The translations under genes and the position numbers were made by a program. The notes below the pieces were generated by a model. The model saw only the letters and a program-made list of their open reading frames with translations, was not told the origin of the DNA and ran no database searches. A DNA stretch of 64,000 nucleotides, taken from NCBI GenBank assembly GCA_025526915.1, contig JAHLKH010000106.1, forward strand, positions 28,216 through 92,215, in the 5' to 3' direction. Source of the DNA: Entophlyctis helioformis (Eukaryota > Chytridiomycota > Chytridiomycetes > Chytridiales > Chytriomycetaceae). Of this stretch, positions 1-11,997 are shown piece after piece (within the stretch, counting starts at the first letter, position 1; each line of letters opens with the position of its first letter).

Positions 1-165
1 CTTGGGTCTGGGGCCGAGGCGCCCAAGACGGCGGCCAAGGAGAGCGGCGGCGGCCTCGACATTGTGCTGTTTGCCATTGGCGCGCTCATGATGTACCTGT
101 GGTACTCCAACTCGCTGTCGTCGTGGCTGTACGGCTCGGCCGCGGCGTCGGCGGGATCGCCGTGA
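1..165 (+). CDS. C-terminal fragment of a probable tail-anchored membrane protein
   Basis: The window opens inside a reading frame that runs 54 codons to a TGA at 163-165. The peptide is Ala/Lys/Gly-rich, then has a hydrophobic stretch (IVLFAIGALMMYLWY) about 20 residues from the end and a short polar tail. A single hydrophobic segment this close to the C-terminus is typical of tail-anchored ER, mitochondrial or peroxisomal proteins. The N-terminal part lies outside the window, so the family cannot be named. Reading frame and stop are seen directly; the membrane role is inferred. Confidence 0.55.
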   Translation, partial: LGSGAEAPKTAAKESGGGLDIVLFAIGALMMYLWYSNSLSSWLYGSAAASAGSP

Positions 166-452
166 GCGAGTGTGTCCTGTGGCTCTGCTGTCCGATGGCT
201 CTGCTGTCCGACGCCATATGGCCTACGCCGTGGCCAATGCCCAAAGCCTTGCCGCAAGCCACGCACTCGCGCAATAAACATCTCGCGCTTGCACTCGCCG
301 TCTGGAGCCCGCCCACAGGCAGAGCTGGCCGTGTCTCACGCCGCTGATCGTGGCCCGCAGTCTGGCGTACATGGCTGCACTCGCCGCATACGAGGTGCCC
401 TCGCCATACACGAGCTGCACTTGCCGCCCAATCTGCGCGTTGCCCTGCATTC

Positions 453-1493
453 ATGTCTCACGGCTTGCCCGATGGCCTGCCCGATGGCCTGCCCGCGACG
501 CTCGAGCGGCTGGTGCGCCACGGCTCCAAGACGCTCATCAAGGTGCGCTGCCTGCTGGCTGTCTCACGCCGTGCTGGCTGGCTGGCTGTCTCACACACAC
601 GCTCACACTCTTGCTCGGCTGGCTGTCTCACGCACGCCTGCAGGAGGCCCGCGACGCTCTGCTGCACCGCGACCTGCTGCCCGACGCCGCCGCCGCCATC
701 GCCCGCTTTGCGGCCACGTCGCCGCTGTGCGCCGCCTTCCAGCCCCGGCTGCGGCTGCTGCACCTGTTCAGCGACCTGCTGCTGGCCAGGCGAGTCTCGC
801 CTATCGTCTGCCTGCCTGCCTGCCGCTGTCTGTCGCTCGCTTCGTCTGACTATTCGTGTGCTCTCGCCGGGCTGTCTCTCGGCTGTCTCTCGGCTGTCTC
901 TCGTCTCGCCCACAGCGTCCCGAAGCGCCTGCCGTGGATCGGCCCCGCCCTGGCCGCCCCAACCGCCGCGCTCATGCGCTCGGCCGCTGACGCCGCGGGC
1001 ACCGACGCCGCCCACCTGGCCAGCCTGCACAAGCTCGTGGCCATCTGGCGCGCAAAGGCCGCCGTGCCCGACCCACTGCTGGCCGACCTCGACCGCATCG
1101 TCGCGTCTGCAACCGCCGACTCGACTGGTGCTGCAGACGCTGCAGCCGCCGCACACACTGCACACACTCCAGACGCTGCAGACACTGCCGCCCAAGACCG
1201 GCCGTCCAGCCAGAGCTTCTCGCTCTCTGCCAGCCAGATTGACGCGTTCTACGGCTCCCACAGACTGCCGGCCGACATGCCTGCCGGCGTCTTGGTGCAC
1301 GCAGAGCGAGCCGCAGACGCGCCGGCCTGGACGCCCATCTCGGCGGCTGCTCTTGCCCAGGCTGCGCAGTCGCTGCGATCGGGTTTGCCAACGCCCGACT
1401 CGCCGTCGCAAGAGCCGCCCGACTGGCCCGCCATCTTTGACGATTTCGACTCGTCGCTGCTGGCCTACAAGGACCACCACAACCAGCAGCACA

Positions 1494-1526
<33 letters not shown>

Positions 1527-2614
1527 TGTTGCAGTCCATGGACGGCCTCGCGAGGTTCGATGCGAATGGGTGGGAGACGGCGTACCTGGACGACTGGATG
1601 CGGCAGAACAAGCTCAGCAAGACGGTAAACAAGCAGCCGCTGCGCATGGACAGCCATCCGCAAGGCAAGCCGTTGGCTGGTGCTTCTGCTGCTGCCAAGG
1701 AGTCGTGGAAGCGCAGTGCCAGGCACCTGTCGCGGTCTCGGTCTCGGTCTCGGTCTAGATCGCCCGTTCGTTCAAGACGCAGGAGTAGAAGCAGGAGCAG
1801 AAGCAGGAGTAGAAGCAGAAACAGGAGCAGTAGCAGAAGCAGATCACGATCAAAGGGTCGCGGACGTGGCCGTCGTGCACGCCGTCGCTCCATCACATCG
1901 GGCACTTCCGCCTCGGTCTCTTCTCGTTCCCGTTCCCGTTCGCGTTCCCGCTCATCCTCGTCAGACAGCCGCGACCGCCGCGACCGCCGTCGGGACAGCC
2001 GCCCATCTCGCCGCCACAGCCGCTCGCAGTCTCGATCACGGTCACGATCGCGGCCCAGATCGCCCATGCCCATGCGTGACGACGCGCGCAGCACCAACCG
2101 CCAGCCCGCCAGAGTCGGCCCGGCCGTCTCCAACGCCATTCCCAAGACCAGCAGCAGTAGCAGCAGCAGTAACACCAACACCAGCAAAGCGGCCCCTCTG
2201 CCGCCTGCACCAGCTCCATCGCAACCCGTGCAGCACTACTATCCAACGGCAGCCACTGCCATCAATCCGTACTACCATGCAACTCACGCTCCGGCCGGTC
2301 TGCCAACCGCCTCATGGACGCCGCACGCGCCACACGCGCCACATGCCTACCAGCCGCCCACCTACTACCCACACCCACCACAACCGCCATCGCTACCGAG
2401 CCATGCCCAGCACGCGTACCAGCAGTCATACACCCCACAGCACCCACAGCACCCACAGCCATCCTTCGTTGGCCACTATGCACCGTCGCAGCCACCGTAC
2501 TATGCTGGTGCCGTCCCACCGCCACCACCGGCACGACCGGCGCTTCCGCCACCGCCTGGAGCGTGCCAGCGCTGCGGACTGCCCGGCCACGCTACGCACG
2601 AATGCCAATGGTAA
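453..2614 (+). CDS. CHERP-like CID/SR-repeat splicing protein with a C-terminal zinc knuckle
   Basis: Proposed CDS is join(453..542, 644..789, 916..2614), 644 aa. The first intron is GT-AG; the second best fits a GC-AG intron (donor GCGAGT at 790), although reading through also stays open. The N-terminal 130 residues resemble the CID-like helical domain of CHERP and related U2 snRNP-associated proteins (LHLFSDLLLA, then LHKLVAIWRAK). A poly-Gln run follows at about 1488-1525, then a long Arg-Ser region (about 1730-2080), a Pro/His/Tyr-rich region, and a CCHC knuckle of the form CX2CX4HX4C in the last 16 residues. SR repeats and a CID suggest a nuclear role in pre-mRNA processing. Family assignment is by pattern; the start at 453 is the first ATG that joins cleanly to exon 2. 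Confidence 0.65.
543..643 (+). repeat. Intronic GGCTGTCTC-type minisatellite
   Basis: Introns 1 and 2 of the CHERP-like gene (543-643 and 790-915) are built largely from copies of GGCTGTCTCACGC or GGCTGTCTCTCG. The same motif recurs in SUB2 intron 1 near 12520-12590. Copies were recognised by eye. Confidence 0.6.
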
Positions 2615-2755
2615 CCACCACCACCTCCTCCTCTTCCTCTTCCCTCTCACACTACTCCAACTGCACATACATAAAAGGGTCGTACGAAGAAGAAGAAAGA
2701 GAATCTATTGTTTGTATACTGGTTGGACGGCACACCCACAGCCACACGCACGCTT

Positions 2756-5700
2756 TTACAGAGACACTTTTTTGCGCAGAGACGCCACGCGACCGCCGCG
2801 TGCCTGCTGTTGCTGCTGTTGTTGCTGGTCGAGCAGCTTGGCGCGGCGCGCCTGGCGCTGCTCGCGGAGAAAGGACGAGCCCGGGTCGATGCGCGCGCCG
2901 AACACGAGGGGATCCCAGCCGTGGAAGTATGCGGTAAAGTCGAGGGGTTCGGTGCCCTGGGCGATCCACAGCACGTCGCCGTCGTTGGTGTCGGTGGTCG
3001 TGTCGGCGTCGGTGGCGGGGTCTGCGTGTGTGACGGTGTGTGTAACAGTCGGTTGGGAAGGTGTGGCGGATGGCGATGGCCGCACAAAGACGGAGGATGT
3101 GCCGGTGGAGCCGTGTGGCCGACTCGACGCCGACGCATCCACAGGGGCAGAAGCAGACGCAGTGGCAGAGGCAGTGGCAGCAAGAGCGCTCAGGCTGGGC
3201 CGCGACAGGCTGCTGGAGCTGCCGCGCCGGTGGCCGGCAAACACGCCGCTCTCTTCCATGGCCAGCGACGCGCGGCGGGCGAGTGCCGTGAGCGACGACG
3301 TGATGGACCGGCGGCTGCTTGGCGGCGATGTTGACGACGATGACGACGTGTCCAGGTTGTTGACGGAGCCGTGGCCGCCATAGGCAGGGGACGGTGCAGC
3401 GATCGACACGACGTCGAATGCCATGGCGGGGCGGGCTTCCGGGATCGCTGGCTGCTGTTGTTGCTGCTGCTGCGGTGGCTGCATGGCAGGCGGCGGCGGC
3501 GCGATCGAGAGCACCGGTGCACGGCCGGTCAAGAACGCCGACGCCGTCTTGGCACCAATGCCCACACCGGTCGTCTGACCGCCATTTACAGCGCCACCAC
3601 CGCGGCGACTCGCACCACGCACAACCGGCTCAAAGACGGCGTATCGCCCGTCGTCCAGCCGCTCAAGCCACACCTCGACGCTCTTGCGCGTCAGCTTGCG
3701 CACGACATCCGATGCCGCGTCGCCCGTCCACACAAACACCTTGTGCGGCGCGCCCGGGTCGAGGATGACGCACGTGTCGGGCAAGAGGTCCGTCTGTGCC
3801 ACGGCGCCGGTGAGCTCCTCGACCAGGAAATAGCCCTGCGAGCACGAGCAGCGGAGCACGCGCGGCGGCCGCGTGTAGTAGAACTCGACGCCCGGTGCGT
3901 AGACGGTGCGGCCGCCGAGCAGGCGCCAAAAGGCTCGCGGCTCCAGTTTCTCGGCCACGGCTTCGTACGTGAGCAGCGCTTGGCCGCTGCCGTCCGTCTC
4001 CGCCGCCTCCCCGTCTCTCTCTCTGTCTCTGTCCATGAGACTGCCACGGCTGCCACGACCGCCGTTCTCGTCGTCGTCGTCGCTGTCCGCGTACGTCGTC
4101 TCGGCCACGGGCGACCCGACGCCATCGATTTCATACTGCTCGCTAAACGACAGCACCATCTCGACCACGAGGCGTGCACGGCGACACTCGTCCTTGGACG
4201 CGCCCTTGCCCATCCACAGATAGTTGCGTGAACCACTGACATTGCCACTGCCATTGCCAGTGCCCGTCGACTGCACCAGAAAACAGTCGCGCGAGACGAG
4301 CGACGCAGCCGTCGCCGGCACCTGCACCGCGCGCGTCGTCTTGTACCGTGCATCGGTGCGGATATGGAACACTGTCGTCTCGCCCGCATTACCACCACGC
4401 TCACGCGAGTCAGCGAGCCGTTGCAGCCAGTCGGCGCGACTGCCGGACCGCAGCACGCACAGGTTATCGAGGTGCGCAAGGAGGGCGATGGGTTCCTTGC
4501 CCTGCTCGAGCGTCACGAGCCGCACGGGCGAGTTGTACATGGTCTGCACGAGGTGCTCCATCTCGGCCTGGGTCTTGAGCTTGAACGTCGAGTATGCAAG
4601 CCGCGAGGCGTGGCGGCCTTGCCAAAAGTACACGACGCACTCGAGGACGGGGGCGGGCCCGTCGTCGTCGGCGTCTGACATGGACCCATCATCATCATCG
4701 CCGTCGTCTTGGTCTGTGTAGGCACCATCATCGCCATCATCGTCATAGTCGTTGTCGTTGTCGGTGTCGTGGGTGTACGAGACGGCCGACGAGCGCGACG
4801 GACTGTACTCGCTGCGACTGGTGCGGCTATGAGCGTGACGGACGCTCGCCGCATCACCATTATCGTCCAAGTCCGAGTCCATGTCCATGTCGCGATCGCC
4901 GCTCTCTGCGCCACGCCGCCGTTCGCCAGCAGCCGTCGGCGTGACATCCGATCTTGCGTCCACGTCACTGCCGTTGCCCGCATCCGTCTCGGTCTCTACA
5001 TCAGCAGCAGCCGACGACGACGACGACGCGGGCGGCTGTCCCGCAGAGGCACCAGCAGGCGACGGCCGCAGCGAGCGCGACCGCCCACGGCCGACAACGC
5101 GCTCCATGGTATCGACGCGGTACACGCACAGGAACACGTACGCGTCGTGCGTGAAAAAGTGTCCACGCTCGCCCTCGGGCAGCTGCACAAAGCGGCCGCG
5201 GTTGTACACAAAGCACGTGAACGCTTGCAGGAGCCGGTTGGCGTGGTCAATGGTCTCTTCGATCATGAGACCGTCGTAGTCGACCGTCGGCGGCGGCGCG
5301 TACAGTGCCTTGACATCGACCTTGATTTTGGATTTCGGCGGCTCGGACGAAGAGGAGGAGGAGCCGGTGGTGGGGTTTGCGGCGGCAGTGGAAGCGGCGT
5401 GGCCTGATGCGATGGTGTGCACGTCGGCCCAGTTGAGATGGTCGATCGACGCGGCGTCCCAGTCGGTGAAGCGCAGCTTGAAGATCTCGGGCTCGTGCTG
5501 GTCGATGCATTTGACCAGACCGACCCACGACGGGCGGTCTCTGGACGCGACAACCTTCTGCTCAATGCAAGCGATGCCACGTCAGCCCACCGAAACACTC
5601 TACACACTCACACGCACAAACACAACAACTATACATCAACAACACGTACAGCTAGGAGCTCGGTCGCCATCGCGCGCAGTTGCGGCCACGCGTTCTTGCC

Positions 5701-8290
5701 GATCCACAGAAACAGCTCGACGCCTGCATCGAGCACATAGCAGCCGTCCGAGACAAGCACCGACCGGCGGATGACCTGCGCCGCCACAATATGGCTCTCG
5801 AGCTCGGGGGCCATTTTCGGGAACACGCGGTACAGCCTGTGCGGCGCCATGCCCAGCGCCTCGAAGCGCCGTGCGTCTCTGTCGGCCTCGTCGCCATCCG
5901 CATCGGCATCACCGTCCGCAGCAGCTTCGGCTTCGGCTTCGGCATCCTCCCGCGTGCGCTCGCCGCCCAGGATTTCCCAGAACCGCGGCACCTCGTCCCA
6001 CTCGTCCATCTCGACAAAATGCGCGCGGCCGACACGCTCGAGCCGGTTAAGGCGGTTGCACACCATGCGGCCCTTGGCCCGGTGCTGCAACGCCGAAGCC
6101 GAGCCGTTCCACTGGAAGATCTCGAGGCCCCAGTCGAGGATGTACACAGCGTCGGATTTGAGGGACCAGTAACCGGGCTCGACGAGACAGAGGCAGAGAT
6201 TGCTGCGGCCGTAGACCTTGTACAGACGCAGTGGGTATCGCTTTTCTTGCGCGGCAAACAGCCCCGACTCGGCGGCGTGGCTCTCGTCTTCGAGCACGAG
6301 GTCGGCAAAGAGCGTCTGGAACTCGGCCGACTCTTCGCCTTCCGCCTGTCACGTGGACACCACGATCACGTCAGTCGGTAGCCAGACACGCACAGATACA
6401 CAAGCACAGACACAAGCACAGACACAGACATACCTCGCGCTGGATGCGGCAGGTTGCACCGATCCAGTTGCGCAGGCCGACCGAGTACATGGCGACACAA
6501 AACTTCTTGTCCATCTCAGCCCGCGACCCGATCCACGTGTAAATCTCGTGGCTCAGGCCATCGGCATCGGCATCTGCATCCGCACCATCATCCACGCGAT
6601 CATCCACATCACTCTGCTGGCCACGGCTGCGACTGCGACGGCGGGATGCGGTGACAAGCACGATATAGGCATCGGCGACACAGAAATGGCCGAGAGCGTC
6701 GGCGTCGACGAGGGTGGGAGTGAATGCCTCGATGCGGAACACGGTGATGCCCTCGTGGCTGGCCAGGTGGGCGGGAAACACGTCCGAGTAGTCGAGGTTG
6801 TGCATGCGGTGCTGGGCAGGGTTGAGCCACTTGTTGGCGGTGGCAGCCGAGCCGGCAGGACTGGCAACAGCAGCCGTGTCGCCTGTCCCAGCAGCAGCAG
6901 CATGCGTGGCGGACGCGACGCTTGATGCACGGCCCCTCCCTGCACCAGGCTCGGCCAGTGACGAAGAAGAGGACGAGGTGGAGGACGAGGCGGGTCGCGG
7001 CTCGGACTGGGAGCGCTCGGCAAAGCGCAGCAGCTCAATCTGGCGCACGACCGAGGTGCGCGACTCGCGCTCCATGTGCGCCTCACGGGCGTCATCGACG
7101 GCCTGGGCCGACACGACTGACGCGGACGCGGACGAGGACGAGGACCGGCCGAGCGCGCCAAAGCCTCTCGACACGATCATGGAGTTGAGGGCCGAGATAA
7201 AGACGGAGCCCTGCTCGCGGCGCAGCTGGTCTTCGCGCTGGGCCTGCTCGGGCGACGTGGTGGAGCGGCGGGCGGACACGAACACGTCCGAGTCCGGCAG
7301 GGCGGGCGGCGGGCCGAAATCGACGCCGTAAAACTCTGCCGACTGGAGCACCTGGCGCGTCGGGGGCGAGGGCCGCAGATGCATGGCGCCATGGTGGCCG
7401 AGATGCTTTGTTTGAAAGTGGGCGTGAGCGTGATGGTGCGCGTTGTGGTGTGCGTGCAGATACGCAAAAGAAGACGAGGCAGAGGTAGGGGTGAGTACGG
7501 GGGACGTGGGGGAGGAGGGGCCGGGCGAGTCGGCGGAGCCGGGAGTGAAGAGGGAGGAGATGGAGCGGATGAGGGAGTTGACGGGGTTCCAGAGCAGCGA
7601 TCCGGTGGAGATGAATGCGGCCTCTGCGGCGGGGCCGGGGAGGGGCGGGCGGCCGTTCATGGCGGCGGACGAGCCCATGCCGTACGTGGCGAATCCTCCG
7701 TTGTTGGGATTGTTGTAAGAGGACTGGGCAGCGATCACCGAGCGGACGTGGCCATTGCCACTTGTGCCATTCCCACTGGTGCTACTGGTGCCATTGCTGC
7801 CACTGGTGCCGTAGCCGTGTGCAGCCACAGCACCGGTGATGATGCGCGAGGACGTGGTGGTTCTGGATGGCGCCGTGGCGTTGAAGCTGTTGCGCTTGGA
7901 CCTGAACGACTGAGAGTGCGAGTGCGAGTGCGACTGTGATGAGATGGAGCCGTGGCGGACGACGCCCGAGTGGCTCGCACGGCCGGTAAAGGACACGACG
8001 GAGCGTCTGTGGGCGAGGGCCGGGAGGCCGCTGCTGGTAGGAGTGGTGGTGCTCGTAGGAGTGCTCGTAGTGGTGCCATTGGCAAGCGACAGCGACGACA
8101 GCGACGAGTGCGACGAGTGCGACGAGTGCGACGAGAGTGGCGACAAGCCAGACGGGCCAGCAGAGAGCAGCAGGGCCGGCGGCGGCGGTGCGGGCGGCGG
8201 CACAGCAGATGCTTGTGCTTGTGGTTGTGCTTGTGCTTGTGGGTCGCTGCTCGATGTGGCCATCGTCGAGGTGGCCGACGTGGACGCCAT
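2756..8290 (-). CDS. Six-repeat gelsolin/villin-superfamily actin-binding protein
   Basis: Proposed minus-strand CDS is complement(join(2756..5557, 5650..6345, 6434..8290)), 1784 aa, with GT-AG introns of 92 and 88 nt. After a Ser-rich disordered region come six gelsolin-like repeats. G1 ends exon 1 (about 6440-6840, with HEIYTWIGSRAEMDKK). G2 and G3 fill exon 2 (AVYILDWGLEIFQWNG; CYVLDAGVELFLWIGKN). G4 to G6 lie in exon 3, interrupted by acidic inserts (VVYFWQGRHAS, YLWMGKGASKDE, KVFVWTGDAASD). Near the end is the QGTEPLDFTAYFHGWDP block typical after the last repeat, then a poly-Gln and basic tail; no villin headpiece is seen. Role by family: calcium-regulated actin severing, capping or bundling. 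The start at 8290 is uncertain because the upstream ORF may belong to the same gene. Confidence 0.75.
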
Positions 8291-8570
8291 CCGGTGGTGC
8301 GAGAGGCTGGCTGGTGCGTGGCTGTCGGTGCTGTGGGTGCTGTGGGTGCTGTGGGTGCTGTTGGACGGCGGGGCTCTGCGGCGGCTCTTGGCGGCTCGGC
8401 GCGGGCTGGCGGCAGCGGTTGTGGGACGAGAGTGTCGAGGGTCGCTGCTGCTGGGAGAGTGCCTGCTGCTGGAGAGTGTCGCTGGAGCAGAGTGCCCAAC
8501 GACGCCTGCGGCTCGACGTCGCTCAAATTTGCACTTTGGCTCGTTGGCTCTTGGCTCGTTGGCTCTTGGC

Positions 8571-11500
8571 TCACTGCGCGTCGCCTTGTGCGTGGCCTGG
8601 CCTTGTGTGGCCTTGTGCACGCGCCACGCGCCACTCGCCCATCCATCTGCCACCATCTGCCACCATCTGCCACCATCTGCCAACTGCCAGGCATGCAACG
8701 GGCATGGGAACGGCATGCAAGAGGCAAGGAATCGCCATGCAAGGGGCTCCACGCGTCTCGCTCACCTTATCCTTCTTGCCCGTCGACTCCCGTCCGCCCT
8801 TGGACACTCGCCGCGTCTTGTCCGCATCCGCATCCGCATCCGCATCTGTCCCCGCAGAAACAACTGCCTCGGCCACTGCCACTGCAACGCTCGTCCGCGT
8901 CGACGCCGGCAGCGGCACTCTTGCTGCAACTGCAACGCTCGTCCGCGTCGACGCCGGCAGCGGCACTCCTGCCGCCACTCCTACACTCGCCCGCGGCGTC
9001 TCGGCGCGCGACACGGGCAGCGGCACTCCTGCCGCTTCTGCCACTGATCGCCGTCCCCTCCCGTGCCCTGCCCGATGCTCATGCGCCGTCGATGCCGACG
9101 CCACCGTCGGCCGTCGCCCATTGAGCACCAGCAGCGTCTTGCGCTTGAGGTTCCGGGTCTCGGCGCGGATGCGCTGCTTGAGTCCCGCGATCGCCGTGTC
9201 CGTGAGCGGCTCGACAACCAGGTCGCCATCCTCTTCTGCTTCGTTGTGCCCATACACTGCATCACCATGGCGAGCATCCGTTGCGCTGCCGTGTGTCCCC
9301 TGCCCCACGTGGCTGGCTCGCAGACTGCCGTGGCCATCGCCCGGCTCATCATCATCACCATCATGGTCGTCATCGCCATCGTCATCATGGTCGTGCAGAC
9401 GAGGCGGCCGCCCTGTGACCGGTGTCGTGTACATGGACGACAGCGGCGACCGCGACGATGACTGCGAACTCTGCGACAGCAGCGTCGCCGACCGGTTGAG
9501 ACCCATCTGCAGCGCAAGCGGCGAGCCACTGGCCGCCTCACTCGAATGTTCGCCTGGGAACGCCACGCTGACACTGCCCGTGAGCGGGCGTGTGGTCGGA
9601 GATGGTGCACGCATGGTCAGCGACCGGCTCATCCCGCCGCGTCCACCTCCGCCGCCTGCCGCCACCATGGACGTGGACGTGTCCTTGCGCGCCAGCCCGG
9701 TCCGCGTGCCCATACGCGACAGCGACACTGGCATGCGACTGCTCAGCCGCGTGCGTGTGCGCAGCAGCCGCGTGCGTGTGCGCAGCAGCCGCACAGACTC
9801 GGCCAGCGGATCCGCCACCTCGTCCGTCGACCCAACACTCACAATCAGCGACTCGTACATGACCGGGCTGCTGAAGCTCGACGCCGTCGACAGCGGAAAG
9901 GACACCTGGCTCGAGGCCGACGTCGACGTGTACTGGCGACGCAGGCTGCTGTTGCGTGTGCTGCCAAGACTGATGCTGGGCGTGATGCTCGTCTGGCTCG
10001 TGCGGTGGTCGGCGGGGTCGTTGCCGCCGGCCACGCGGCTGGTGTGCGGACTGCCACTGGCGTGATCGGGCAAGGTGGCCATGGACGACTCGGTCAGGAT
10101 CCCGATGCCCCCTGGCCCTGGTCCAGATCCAGACGCGACCGTCTGCAAAGGCGGTGCCCGTGACCGCGTGCGCGCTTCATACGCGGTCGCTGACCTTGCC
10201 AGGCTCGATCGGCGTTTGGGGCGTGTGCGCCGTCCTGTAATGATGGTCGGGAGCACAAGGGTCGCTCCAGGCACCGTGGCTGTCGGTGCGATCGTTGTTG
10301 AAGGCGGTGGCGGAGGTGGTGGTGGTGGTGGTGGAGGCGGCGGGATATGAGCACCATGCACTTGCTGTGGATGTGGATGTCTGTGTGGATGCGGATCGGC
10401 TGGGGATGCGGATGCGTGGCTGGGCAAGAGTGCATCGGCGAGCTCTGCAAGGATCGGTGACACGATGGCTTCCGCTGGCTGCTCGACATGTGGGACCGGT
10501 CGAGATGCGACAGGCACAGTCGCAGCAGCAGCCAGACCATCGCTCGACACAAACTCTTCAAAGCCATCAAAGACGGTTTGCACCGTGTGCTGCTCCGTCC
10601 TGCCGCTTGTCTTCTCGCTTGCCTTGTCCGTTGTGATGGCAGACTCGGCCACAAGCAGCTGATCCATCCCGTCATCAGCAACACTGCGACGCGTGTCCGG
10701 TACAGCATCCATGCTGCTTGACGTGGGCGACAAGAGGCGGAACGTGCCATTGATCGCATCTGGCATGCCCACGGGGTCGTCCATCAGCGACGCTCCCGCA
10801 CCAGCATCCTCAGTGGCAGACACCATCTCGTCCTCGTGGCTCGCAGTCTCTTCCGCAATGGCATCGACACCAGACACGGCAGCCAGGCCAGACACTGCGC
10901 TGTTGTCGCCAGTCTCGATCTCTTCAATGGACGTCAGACTCGCGAGCGACGCCATGGGATCCATCATTTGCTCGTTGATGCTGTCGTTCCCATCGACCGA
11001 CGACGCGGCAGAATGCGCTTTGACGGTCGTGGAACCCTGTCCTCCTTGCACATCGGCAACCGACTCGCTGCCGCCGCCGCCGCCAGCAGACGACTCGCGT
11101 GAATGCGGCACGCTCAATAAATCGCTCCCGCGTCTCGACTGCGACTGCGACTGCGACTGGGACTGGGACTGGGATGGTGGCTGCGACTGTGGCTGTGGAA
11201 GCGCGGCCGGCTGGGAAGACACCGCCACGGGCGTCGACGGCCGTTTTCTTCTGAGACGGTTAAAGAACATGGACCGCGAGCCGCCTGTCGAGTCCGGCTC
11301 TCCGCCACTGCCGCTGCCACCAGCACTCGAGGCGGCGGGCGTGTCGGTAGAGGGCCCAGACGCGCCGGTTGTTGCTGGAGCAGGCGTGCCAGACGAAGAG
11401 GATGGCGATGACGACGACGATGGTGCAGACGCGGACGAGGTGGGGAGAGGCGGCAGGGGATGCAGGAGGTGCCGCAGCTGCTGCTTGGCAGCGCCGGTGA

Positions 11501-11615
11501 CGCCAATGAGGCGGCTTGACGAGCCGAGACGCTTCCTGCGTGTCTTTGGCGACGTCTGTCCCGCTGCTGAAGAGGACGATGATGAAGATGATGCGTTGTC
11601 AGGCGGACGGTCCAT
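8571..11615 (-). CDS. Long disordered Ser-rich ORF, possibly the 5' exon of the gelsolin-like gene
   Basis: An ATG at 11615 opens a minus-strand frame that stays open to 8571. The protein is low-complexity: Ser, Pro, Ala and Gln runs, a poly-Pro stretch, short basic patches (SPKTRRKRLGSSSRL, MFFNRLRRKRP), and a tandem GVPLPASTRTSVAVAA repeat near its end. A good donor (AAG|GTGAGC) at 8765 would end a 950-codon first exon in phase 0, exactly where the sequence turns into simple repeats, so real coding probably stops there. I could not find a phase-0 acceptor that enters the gelsolin frame, so I list it separately. Supervillin-like proteins have similarly long disordered N-termini, which favours one gene, but a separate gene is possible. 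No function can be assigned. Confidence 0.5.
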   Translation of the reverse strand: MDRPPDNASSSSSSSSAAGQTSPKTRRKRLGSSSRLIGVTGAAKQQLRHLLHPLPPLPTSSASAPSSSSSPSSSSGTPAPATTGASGPSTDTPAASSAGGSGSGGEPDSTGGSRSMFFNRLRRKRPSTPVAVSSQPAALPQPQSQPPSQSQSQSQSQSQSRRGSDLLSVPHSRESSAGGGGGSESVADVQGGQGSTTVKAHSAASSVDGNDSINEQMMDPMASLASLTSIEEIETGDNSAVSGLAAVSGVDAIAEETASHEDEMVSATEDAGAGASLMDDPVGMPDAINGTFRLLSPTSSSMDAVPDTRRSVADDGMDQLLVAESAITTDKASEKTSGRTEQHTVQTVFDGFEEFVSSDGLAAAATVPVASRPVPHVEQPAEAIVSPILAELADALLPSHASASPADPHPHRHPHPQQVHGAHIPPPPPPPPPPPPPPSTTIAPTATVPGATLVLPTIITGRRTRPKRRSSLARSATAYEARTRSRAPPLQTVASGSGPGPGGIGILTESSMATLPDHASGSPHTSRVAGGNDPADHRTSQTSITPSISLGSTRNSSLRRQYTSTSASSQVSFPLSTASSFSSPVMYESLIVSVGSTDEVADPLAESVRLLRTRTRLLRTRTRLSSRMPVSLSRMGTRTGLARKDTSTSMVAAGGGGGRGGMSRSLTMRAPSPTTRPLTGSVSVAFPGEHSSEAASGSPLALQMGLNRSATLLSQSSQSSSRSPLSSMYTTPVTGRPPRLHDHDDDGDDDHDGDDDEPGDGHGSLRASHVGQGTHGSATDARHGDAVYGHNEAEEDGDLVVEPLTDTAIAGLKQRIRAETRNLKRKTLLVLNGRRPTVASASTAHEHRAGHGRGRRSVAEAAGVPLPVSRAETPRASVGVAAGVPLPASTRTSVAVAARVPLPASTRTSVAVAVAEAVVSAGTDADADADADKTRRVSKGGRESTGKKDKVSETRGAPCMAIPCLLHAVPMPVACLAVGRWWQMVADGGRWMGEWRVARAQGHTRPGHAQGDAQ
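8636..8682. repeat. 10-bp tandem repeat
   Basis: About four and a half copies of CATCTGCCAC lie just downstream of the putative donor at 8765, which supports this stretch being intronic or intergenic rather than coding. Confidence 0.8.
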
Positions 11616-11997
11616 GCAGGTGGGGGGTTGAATAAAACGGGTCAAGAAGGAAAGCGACCGACGCACCGGTGATGTGCTGCAGGTCACGCGGTCGGTGGAT
11701 GCGAGGGGATGGACGCGAGCAACGACGCGAGCAACGATGCGAGGGGATGAGACGAGTCTGTGATGGTATGAGACGCGACGCGCAGTGCTGAGTGCTTGTT
11801 TGTGGGTAGAGGAAGAGGGCCGGGCAGGAAACGAGATCACGGAGCCGCCCGCGACTCTGCGAGCGACTCTGCCCCAGACCCACGAAGCGTCAGACCCACG
11901 AAGCGTCCGACCCACAGCACAGCACCGCACAGCAGAGCGCAGCGCAGCACAGCACAGTCGAACCCACACACCTCACACACACACACACACACACAAC
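11616..11997. promoter_or_regulatory. Divergent intergenic region between the disordered ORF and SUB2
   Basis: This 382-bp stretch separates two divergently transcribed genes, so it should contain both promoters. It holds short repeats of GCGAGCAACGA type near 11700-11745 and a CA-rich run immediately before the SUB2 ATG. I see no clear TATA box. Confidence 0.45.

Noticed and set aside
458..1726. Large antisense frame opposite the CHERP-like gene
   Set aside because: The high GC content keeps antisense frames open; the sense strand has the domain signals (CID-like region, RS repeats, zinc knuckle).
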